Below, piece after piece: positions 25,807 through 37,591 of a DNA stretch of 64,000 nucleotides. Within the stretch, counting starts at the first letter, position 1. Every line of letters starts with the position of its first letter. Source of the stretch: Semisulcospira habei (lineage: Eukaryota; Mollusca; Gastropoda; Semisulcospiridae); NCBI GenBank assembly GCA_036245525.1, contig BTPG01000004.1, forward strand, positions 159,264,552 to 159,328,551, read 5' to 3'. A program made the position numbers and the translations under genes. The notes beneath the pieces are model-generated. The model saw nothing but the letters and a program-made list of their open reading frames with translations, had not been told where the DNA came from and searched no databases.

Positions 25807-28800
25807 GTAAGCGATATGTCTTCGGGCCGACGTCAAATAGCGCGAGAATGAGTCTTTTTGTGTCGACATGCAATAACAACAACAACAACAAAAAAGTCCT
25901 CGGGCCCTACGTCAGCAAAAGTTCCTGTTGTCAGATGCATGAGTGAGCTTAGTCCTGCGCCAACCTCTAAGCAAGTTGCTCCGCTATAGCGGAGCACCTT
26001 GCTTAGTGGCTGGCGTGAGACTAAGCTCAAGCATGCATCTGGCCCCTTGGGCAGACTTCGACCTAGATAAATGGATGGATGGATGGATGGATGAACCCTA
26101 CCTGAGACGGAGGGAGGGAGGGGGTGTGGATGAGTGGAGGGAGAGAGGTGCATGCGATGAAGATCGCTTTGTGCTCACCATGTTCACAGCAAAGTGAATA
26201 TATATTTATTTTTCTCTTTTTCAGCACTTTCGACCAGTCTTTCAAAGAGTAAGTACACCACTGTTTGGTTTTCAGCTTTTGAACTGAACACATTCATTCA
26301 TTCTTTCATTCATTCGTTTTCCATTTTGGCTATATTTTAATCTGTCTCTTCAGTCTTCATGTGACGCTATTTGCCTTTAGTCTTAATAATTGTTACACTG
26401 AACTATCCCTCCCCTCTCCCTCTCTTATGCTGCTCCCCCACCCCATCCCACCCCCACCCCCTTTTCAGCTCCCTCCTCTTTTTTTCAAATGCTTTATCTT
26501 GAAAAGAGAACAGAATCACACAGATTTGCCAGACTGACTAATTTGTATTCTTCTTCGGTTTCCACAGTTCGTGTATGGAGGGGAGAGAATTGCAAGCCAC
26601 GACCTGCGTCGTCTGCTACAGGACGAGAATTACCGCGATTTGCTTCCCCCTGACAAGGTGTACGAGTTGATAGACTTGGTCGATTTCAACCCGGGCAAAG
26701 CAATCTCCTACACAGAATTCGTCCGCATTGTAAGTGATTGAAATTGTAGTTTGTTTGTTTGGGGTTTTTTAAGAACCGTTATGCGTGTGCTGATCTGTGA
26801 TCTTACACTCTAAGGCCTAATGAATCACAAAATATTACTTTGTAAGCGCCCAAACCGCCGTGACTGACATACGATAATCCAAAATCAAAGCTAGGTTTCA
26901 GCCGAGGCATAGCTATCTTCTACACCGCAAAATTCGTGTGCATTGAGAGTAGACCTCTGATTAGTTCAAGTTAGTACGCCATTCGCTGCCAGTGGACGCA
27001 GATTGTGCCTTGAAATCATTGTAAAGGTAACGTCAAAGACTATAATGACCCCCAGCCATCAAGGGATCTTCGCCGACACAAAGTGGTTTTCAGCAAGACA
27101 CATAGATCCTCACATGTAATGCATACTGACCCGTGTACCTTGGCAGCCGGCAGTGAAACGAAGCATGAGCACTAGTCGTGTGCCGGGTTTTATTGGGTCG
27201 CTGGGAATGTGAAACTGCACAAAAAATCCCTTACACATATTTGCATGTCCATGTTGGAAAAGGGGTTTAATCTGAAAAAATAAACCCACGATAAATTGTG
27301 TTGTGATCGCTTTCTTTAACTCTTTCTACCCCAGACACACCACAGCAAGATATGGATCGACCATGTTAGTTCAAGGGTGACGCCAGAATAGCTTGGCGCC
27401 TATGGGCGCCAAGCTATTCTGGCATCACCCTTGAACTATCATGATCGATCTATGTCCTGCACTGCAATGCAGTCTTCAGAGAACAACGGCAACATTTGGG
27501 GTGTTGGGGTAGAATGAGTTAACGTGCTGGGATTAACCCCTTAACTGCCGAGAAACACCGCACTACTGCAATGGCGGGGGCTCACTGAGGAGGATCTATA
27601 CCTCTTGTTGGCACCATTGTTGCATGGGCCGGCTGGAGCACTTTTGCGTTGAATTGACACAGCTTTCTGACGTACAGTGTACGATCTGTGATTCACATAA
27701 TGTACACATTTCCGTTTCAGGTGACGGGCGGTTTCGAGACCGAGCTTCCGGGTGCATTAGAAGAGAAAAACATCCACGGGACAGACACACCCAAAACCTG
27801 GCTCAACTGGGTGTGTCGTAACACAGTGCCGCAGGCGGAGGTGGACGATTATCTCACAACTTACCGATGGATCCCTCCCCCCTTCTTCATGATCTCCATC
27901 TCAATAGCTCAGGTTAGTTGCTGTCCAAATCCACAGCAACATGTAACAGATTGTGTTGTGATCGCCTTCCTTAGTGTGCCGCTTAATTCTTTCTTTGCTT
28001 GGATTAACACCTCTGCCGAGAAAAAATGAACACCGCACTACTGCAAGACGTATAGATCCTCATGAGCCCCCGCAATTCCTCTTGCTGAGCAAAATGGCGA
28101 CTGCCAAGCGGTGTAAAATGCAGAGAACAACCCAACGAAGAAAGAAACACGCTTAGAAAAGACAGTTACATCACAGTACATGTTGCATGTTTGTAGTATC
28201 ACGAAAAGACAAGTTCAAAATGGCGTACTCAGTTGTTTACGTGTTTATTTTGAAAAAAAGGGTTCCACCCTAAACATATTCATAATTTTTGCTGTAACTA
28301 TCTTTTCTAAGTGTGTTTGTTTCTTGGGATGTTCTCTAGTTGTTGTCACGGTTTACTCTTTCGCTGCTCGAGGAAAAAGCTGAAGAGGGCCCAATTGCAA
28401 AAGGAGTAGATATTCGTTGTTGGTGCGCTAAAGATTCGTCTACAGCTTTTGTCGCCTAGTCAAAGGGTGTCCCATGTAGAGAAGCACCAAAGTGGGCACG
28501 CCAACAAAACACATCTTTGTGAGTGACAGTGCATAGCATGACTTGGAATTTTTTTATGGGGTGGAGGGGTGGGGGGGTGGGCGGGGGACGGGATATGCTT
28601 TCATTTACCCTTCGCTGCCAGAACAAACAGCGACATACAAATGCAAAAGGCATAGATAATCATGAGCCCCCGCATTCGCGGGGGCTCATGAGGATCTATG
28701 CCTTTTGCTGCGATCACTTTGCATCCTATGTTCCTTGGACTGATGGGGCTCTTCGTCGCTGAAATGACAAAGATTTCGGAAACACAGTCTGCCACAGCTG

Positions 28801-29318
28801 ACAGTGAGGGGTTACAATTTCACATGTCAACTTTTTGTTTGTTTGTTTGTTTGTTTGTTTGTTTGTTTGTTTGTTTGTTTTTTGTCGTCATGCTTCTTCG
28901 AATTCGTATTGCATTTTCTCTGTATGTTAACTTAAAGCTTCATTTTTGTGTTTCCGCGCTGGAGCTGTTTGTACATGCACCTATGCACTTAAAACGCCAC
29001 AAAACAATGGCAGCCAATGACTTTTTAAAATGCAAATTTGAGTGCTTGCGGGCATGAACACGCTTAGTCAGCATTACTTCAGGCGTGCTTTGGCACAAAA
29101 AAAAAAAAAAAAAAAAAAAAAAAATTCCCCAAAAAACATTCGTTTTTGTTAAACAAGGATGAACCCTGTTTGTTTCTATCTTGCTGGGTCCTCAGATATA
29201 ACATCTCAAAATTGGCGCGTTTAAATTGCCTGCGTTTACATGTGTTTAGTTGTTCCATTTGCCTTCATGTCTAGAAGCGCTTAGAACTGACTTGGGTTAC
29301 ATCACTTTAACATTATTA

Positions 29319-29356
<38 letters not shown>

Positions 29357-32300
29357 TTCAGTAGTATTATACGATTATTGTTGGTGGTGGTGGTGGTGGT
29401 GGTGGTGGTGGTGGTGGTGTTGTCATCATTATCATCATTATCATCATCATTATCATCATCATCTTCTCAGTGGTCCTCGCATGTGTTTCCTGGAGGCACT
29501 AAAACAATATAACCTCAACGCATTAAAACAACGCTGCGTCCCGCGGAGACACAGTCCCCACGCATTAACCCTTTCACTGCCAGAACACATCTTTCAACAC
29601 CCTAATGCAAGAGGCATAGATCCTTATGAGCCCCCTGACGCCCCTTTGTACGGTTGGTGAACACTGACGTTGAACTGACCAGGAGTTTAAACACATCATC
29701 TTACGTTCACCACCTCAAATGCGACAGGCATAGATCCTCAAGAGCTCCCATTTCTTTGCATTACAGCTGATTGTGTTCATCTACTACGCTGTGGACATTG
29801 CCCACCTTACCCACCAGGATGCGCAAGTGGAGGCCTTGGACGTCGTGCCTGCCTACAGTCCCCTGATGTATCTGCAGACCAAGCGCCACGAGCCGTGGAG
29901 ATTCATCACCTACATGCTTCTGCACCAAGGGTGCGAGCAATGTCTGCCCCAGTAGCAACAGACCCTCGGGCCGACGTCGACCGCACTGGGCCCGAGGACC
30001 TTTGCGCACTGGGTTTGATTGGATGGATGCGTGGATGGATGGATGATTGTATTGGATTGGATTTGAATGCAATGTATTGGATTGGATTGGATCGGGAATG
30101 GATGGGTGGATGGATGGATGCATTCGTGACGTCTTTTCTGTTCCGAAGCTTGTTTTGTCGATTACTTTCTTACTAAGTCTTTGACCTGTGCTTGCATTAC
30201 AGCGTCATAGACCTTGTGTTCAACCTTTGTCTGCAAATTATTATCGGCTTTCCCCTGGAGATTATGTTCAGCTGGTGGAGACTGGCCATTGTCTACATTG
30301 TTGGCGTCATAACGGGTGAGTTATTACGTCTGTGGCGTTATGACAGTTTATGACAATTTAATTACGATGACTTACTATGATGACGTAATTATGAGCACAT
30401 ACTTACGATAACGTGCTTCTCTCCACCGACTCGGGCAACATCTCCCTTCTTACGCTACTCGATCTATCTGCCGACTTCGACACCATAGACCACTCTATCC
30501 TCCTCCACCGCGTTCACCACTCCTTTGGCATCACTGACTCTGCTCACTCCTGGTTTCTCTCCTACCTCTCCGACAGACAGCAGTCCGTCACCATCGACGG
30601 CGTCTCCTCCAACCTAGTCATGCTCTCCTGCGGCGTTCCACAGGGGTCCGTCCTCACGCTGGGCCCGGTCCTTTTCACACTCTATACCTCTCCCCTGTCC
30701 AACATCATCCAGTCTCACCACATACAGCACCACCTCTACGCTGACGACTCACAACTACTAGACAAAGACAAACTCGACAACACTCAGACACTACTGACTC
30801 GCACGGCTGACTGCTATGAAGACGTGAAAAACTGGATGACAGCAAACAAGCTCAAACTGAACGACGACAAAACGGAAGCCATGCTGGTAGGCACTCGCCA
30901 GAAACTTTTCCCAGCTCCCTCTCTCTCTCCACCTTCAACTCGACAGCACCCCCATCTCCCTCTCTGACTCGGTCAAGTACCTTGGCGTTATCCTCGATTC
31001 CTCTCTTTCCATGACAAGCTTCGTCTCCGCCACAGCCCAGGCATGTTATTTCCACCTCCGCCGCATCAGTCAGATCAGAAAATACCTCACTACCGAAGCT
31101 GCCACCAAACTCGCTGTCTCTCTTATCTTATCTCGCATTGACTACTGCAACTCTCTCCTTTCCGGCCTTCCTCACTCCACCACTCTCACTCTCCAGCGCG
31201 TCCAGAACAATGTTGCCCGCCTCGTCCTCAGAAAGAAAAAATCCGACCATATCACTCCCCTGCTCAAGCTCCTTCACTGGCTCCCCATCCCCCAACGCAT
31301 CCAATACAAGATTCTGTCTCTCTGCTACAAATCCCTGAACAACTACGCTCCTACCTATCTCTCCAACTTACTTCACCCCTACACTCCTTCCCGCTCCCTC
31401 CGCTCCGCCTCCGACCCTCTCCGCCTCCTCATCCCCAACACCAAACTCAGCACTTTTGGCCCCCGCTCCTTCTCTGTATATAGTCCATCCACATGGAACA
31501 CTCTCCCACTCTCTCTCCGTCAGAAACACTCTCTCTCCTCCTTCCAGTCCGCCCTCAAAACTCGCCTCTTTCAACAGTTCTAGCACTATATCACCACACT
31601 CCCCACCCCAAGCTGACCGTCGTAATGTATTTTCACTATTTGTGGTACGTGAGTCATTGTCTAAAGCGTGCGAATTCTTAGTGCGCGCTTAGAGTTATAA
31701 TTATTATAAGATATGCGCATTATAAATACCGTAATTATTATTATTATTATAACGTCATTTTGGTGACGCATTTATGATGATTTAGTTATGGTGACGTAAT
31801 TATGGTGACGTATTTATGAGTCGCAATTATGTTGATGTAATTAGTAGGACATAAATACAGGTGGTATTTACATAGGTGGTATTTACATTAGTATTTTGGA
31901 TTATTTCAGTTGGAATTATGATGAGTCTGTTTGCTCTTGGTGATCTTGGAACTCCACTGCCGAGAAACAGTGAACACAATCCAGATGCAAGACGCATAGA
32001 TCTTCATGAGCCCCAAATTTATGCGTCTTGCTGACGCTACTTTCTTTCTGTCTTGCAGGTTCTCTGGCCCAGTCTGTGTGTGACCATTACGTGGGACTGG
32101 CCGGAGCAGCAGGCGGAGCGTATGCTGTGGTTATTGCCCATGTGGTTGCTCTCATTACTGTGAGTATAGCAACAGCGACATTACCTTTAATATGTACTAG
32201 TCTGGTCATGTTCCATCGCCATCTTGTTTCTAGGCAACTCTTTTAATTGTCTTTTACGCAAGTAATAACAAACAACACACATAAAAAAATTTCCGCCAAG

Positions 32301-32810
32301 CAGATAGCCATTCCGCATCTTTACAACAATAAACAATGAATTTTTTTTAATAAAAAAAACTGGCAGCCAACAACCAAGCAAAACAAACAAACAAACAACC
32401 GTTAATTCAGTTAACCATACAGCCAGCCAGCCAACAACTTGCAGCCAACATACAAGCAAAACAAAAGCAAACTCACGGACTAACAAGCAATCACAATTAA
32501 TTCAGCTACCATCTAGCCAGCAACCATGTACCTGCAGCCAACAAACAAACAAAACAACAAACAAACAAACAGTTATCCAGCTAACCATACAGTCATCCAT
32601 CCAACCACATGCAGCCCGCCAAAAGACAACAAACCTTTATCCAGCTAAACATACAGCCCCCCCCCCCCCTCTCGCCCTCCTCCTCCCCCTCCCCCCACCC
32701 TCCTCCAACCAACAACTTGCATAGCCAACAAACAAGCAAACATTGATCCATACAGCCAGTCAGCCAACACCCTAACAAACAAACAAATGAACAAACAAAG
32801 AAACAAAACA

Positions 32811-32872
<62 letters not shown>

Positions 32873-35800
32873 ACCAACCTGGAAACAAAGATGCAGTTCC
32901 ATCAGACCAAACTGAAAGAGTAAACAAATCGACATGCACACGGATGTTTGTCATGATCGTTCCCTTGAAATGGAAATAATTAGGAGCTGGACACGGTTTT
33001 ACAAACTGAGTACTGGTCTTGGACCTTTCGGCTGAAAGCTGAAAGGTCCAAAATCATAGACCAGCACATAATAGTAATATATACTAATGGTCAAAACTTA
33101 AGGGCCACCCCACTTTTTGTGTCATTTGTTTATCGTCGCAAGTACGCTAATAAAATACAATGTTCTTTCGATTCAAATGGGTTAAAAGTTGACCTTAGAC
33201 AGTCCACTGTACGGGGAAGAATACACAACAATTCATCAATTTCAACGAAAGTGTCAAATGCACGTGAAACATCGTCGGTTTTTGTAAAAAGCTGTGCGAT
33301 ATTGGCAAGCGTACCAAAGGCAGGCAGGTGGAAAAACTCGGTAAAGTTGTGATGCACGTGCTAAAGGGCCAGTCGTGAACACTGAGCACCTCTGTTTCGC
33401 TACAAATACCGGTACAGTAGGGGCATAATTGTCACTTTCCTAACCATGCCACCACGACGAAACCTAATGTCAGTAGATCAAGGCCGGGCGCTAGCATGGC
33501 TGCAAGATGGAATTTCCGGACGAGAAGTTGGGAGACGTCTTGGGGTGTCCCATTTAGTGATCCAGAGGCTGTTGGCACGATTCCAAGAAACTGGATTCCA
33601 GAACGACGACCCTGCTCAGGACGCCCGCGCTGCACCAGCAGATACCTCTGTGTGGCGGCTCTGCGCGACCGAACTGTCACGTCAACCACTCTGCGACGTC
33701 AACTGATGCAAGCTGCAAACGTTAACGTCAGCAGAAGCACAGTCTGCCGACGTCTGCGCGAGATTGGCCTGGCTTCATGCAGAGCAGCAGTTAGAATACC
33801 CCTCACTCCAGTTCATTGCAGAGCCCGGGTTGCCTGGTGTCGTCAACATGTGAGGTGGAACAGACTTCAGTGGACTCAGGTCCTGTTTACTGATGAGTCA
33901 CGGTTCACTGTGTGCTTCAACGGCGGCAGGGTGAGGGTCTGAAGACATCAGGGCGAGCGATTCACGGGTGGGTGCGTCCAAGAGGTGGATCGCTACGGAG
34001 GAGGCTCAGTCATGGTCTGGGCAGGCTTCAGTAGGGAAGGCAGGAAATCCGAGGCACCCTGACTGGACTGCGCCATCGGGACGAGATTGTGCAGACCCTC
34101 ATCCAGCCAGCTCTCTATGCCATAGGCGACAATGCTGTTCTGCAGGACGACAACGCTCGACCTCATCGCGCCCGTGTGGTGGATGAGTACTTTGAGCAAC
34201 GGGGCATCATGAGGATGGAGTGGCCAGCTCGTTCACCTGATCTGGCTCCCATCGAGCACCTCTGGGACGTGCTGGGGTAACGTGTAGTCAGCACCTCAAG
34301 GCGTCTCCCAGCGGACTCAGTTCCTGCATCAAGAGTGGGAAGCGATCCCACAACATGTTCTCCGAACCCTGGTGAACTCCATGCATCAACGCTGCATTGA
34401 ATGCTTGGCTGCAAACGGTGGGTACACTCGCTACTGACTGGACCAGTCTTGTGTGACTTTTCAAATGAGGGGTGAGTGAACATTCTAACGTACTGCTGTT
34501 GTTATAATTGCTTGATTTACTCAAGACTTAAATGAAATTGTTACTGAATAAATTAGCAAAGTACTGACTCCAAGTATTGTTACATTATTTGTGTGGTGTT
34601 GTCGGTGCGTCTGCGATTAAAGGTGGCCCTTAAGTTTTGACCATTAGTATACAGTAACGTTTTGTTATAACAAACCGCCTGGGGCCCCCAACTTTCTTGT
34701 TGCTCTAGCCGAAGTGCGTATAAGTAAACCAAATTACATGACGATAATGTGATCGGGACCTCAGAAAAAAGTGTTGTTATACCCGACTTTTGTTATACAA
34801 GACCTCGTTATGAGCGAAGTCTACTGTAATATACAGCATCGCGTGTAACAAAGTCGAATATCACGACAGTCCGGTCGATATAACAACATTGTATTTTTCA
34901 AACATCCCAACAAAGAAACGTGCTTGAAGAGGACAATTACAACACAATTAAAAATAAACTGTGTTGTCACTGGCATTTTTAAGCGTGTTTCTTATTTTTG
35001 GGGATTATGTTTGCACTTTACTCCTTTGAAAATCACATAGATATTTTGGGGTCTTGACTTTTTTTACACTTTTTTTTCAGAGATCCCGACTATACGCATT
35101 TTTGTCAGTGTGTACATTAGTATAATGACATTACTCTTTTCTTTTTATTACAAATTCAGGATATAATAATAACGCAGTAGGAGTCTCCGGACACTCTGTC
35201 GCTATATCCGATCTTTACTGTGGTATATTTTTAACTCATTCGAGACGTGCCGCCTCCGGATACGCGGCTTATGCCGCGTATCCGGAGGCGGCACGTCTCG
35301 AATGAGTTGATACAAAAATCAGTGAAATCGTTCACGGTGTTTGCTTTCAGAACTACACTGAGTTGGACAGCAAAAAGAACGTCGAGAAACGAGCAAAACA
35401 TTGGTGGGGCCGACCACTTTTCCGTCTGGTTGTTATCTTCGTTGTTCGTAAGTCAGTTTAATTGGATTAATTTATTAATTTTGAATATTTTATTATTATT
35501 ATTTTATTTTATTTTATTTTATTTTTTTAATTTTGTTTTATGAGGTTTAAATTGTGTTCATTTCATGTATTCTATTCTATTCTATTCTATTCTATTCTAT
35601 TCTATTCTATTCTGTTTTATTTTTTTTTTTTTTTTATTCTATTTTCACTTTTTTAGAAGTCACAAAAGCCGCTCATTTTTGTCCGATATATCACATCACC
35701 CCGGACAAACAAAATAATCAAATCCGGACAAAAAGGTGACTGCGAAACGTGTAAAATGCAGAGAATACAAAATAATGAGTATGACTAAATGTCTTAACTC

Positions 35801-37519
35801 ATTCGAGACGAACTGCATCCGGATACGCGGCTTAAGCCGCGGATCCGGATGTAGTTCGTCTCGAATGAGTTAATGAAGGTTATCCCTAAATCAGAGGCAC
35901 GTCAAAACATGCACGCGGGATGGCCTTCCAAAACTTTTGCCCTTTATTACTGACATCATCAACACATCTCTAGAGAATGGCTCTGTCCCCGATATCTTCA
36001 AGTCATCGTCCGTCCTCTCCTCAAAAAAATGACACAACCTCGACCCAGACGAACTCAAGAACTATCGCCCAGTCTCCAATCTCTCTTTCCTGTCCAAGCT
36101 TCTTGAGAAGGTTGTTCTCAACCAGCTCAACCTCCACCTCGCCGACAAAAAATCTCCTCAGTCCCTTCCCTATCGCAAACATCACAGCACTGAAACAACC
36201 CTTCTACATATCCTAAACGATCTGCTCCTCTCCACCGACTCCGGCAACATCTCCCTTCTTACGCTACTCGACCTCTCTGCCGCCTTCGACACTCTAGACC
36301 ACTCTATCCTCCTCCACCGCCTTCATCACTCCTTTGGCATCACTGACTCTGCTCACTCCTGGTTTCTCTCCTACCTCTCCGACAGACAGCAGTCCGTCAC
36401 CATCGACGGCGTCTCCTCTAACCCAGCCAGGCTCTTCTGCGGAGATCCACAGGGCCCGGTCCTTTTCACACTCTACACCTCTCCTCTGTCCAACATCATC
36501 CAGTCTCATCACATACACCACCACCTCTACGCTGACGACTCACAACTACTAGACAAAGACAAACTCGACAACACTCAGTCACTACTGACTCGCACGGCTG
36601 ACTGCTACGACTAAATGTGAAAAACTGGATGACAGCAAACTTAAACTGAATGACGACAAAACGGAAGCCATGCTGGTAAGCACTCGTCAGAAACTCTCCC
36701 AGCTCCCTTCCTCTCTCCATCTTCAACTCGACAGCACCCCCATCCCCCTCTCTGACTCGGTCAAGAACCTCGGCGTTATCCTCGATTCCTCTCTTTCCAT
36801 GACCAGCTTTGTCTCTGCCACGGCTCGGGCATGCTATTTCCATCTTCGCCGTATCAGTCAGATCAGAAAATACCTCACCACCGAAGCTGCCACCAAACTT
36901 GCTGTCTCTCTCATCTTATCTCGCATCGACTATTGCAACTCTCTCCTTTCCGGCCTTCCTCACTCCACCACTTTCACTCTCCAGCGCGTCCAGAACAATG
37001 CTGCCCGCCTCATTCATCCTCAGAAAGAAAAAATCCGATCACATCACTCACCTGCTCAAACTCCACTAGCTACCCATCCCCCAACGCATCAAATACAAGA
37101 TTCTGTCTTTCTGCTACAAATCCCTGAACAACTACTCTCCTGCCTATCTTATGTCTCCAACTAACTTCACCCCTACACTCCTTCCCGCTCCCTCCGCTCT
37201 GCTTCCGACCCTCTCCACCTCCGCATCCCCCGCACCAAACTCAGCACTTTCGGCCCCCGATCCTTCTCCATCCACCTGGAACACTCTCCCACTATCTCTC
37301 CGTCAGAAACACTCTCTCTCCTCCTTCCAGTCCGCCCTCAAAACTCACCTCTTTCAACAGTTCTAGCACTATAACGCCACCACACTCCCCTCCCTAAGCT
37401 GACTGTCGTAATGTATTTGTGGTAAGTGCGTCATTGTCAAAAGCGTGTGCATGCGTGCGCGAGTTGTGAGTGCGCGCTTAGAGTTATAATTATCATAAGA
37501 TACGCGCATTATAAATACC

Positions 37520-37591
<72 letters not shown>

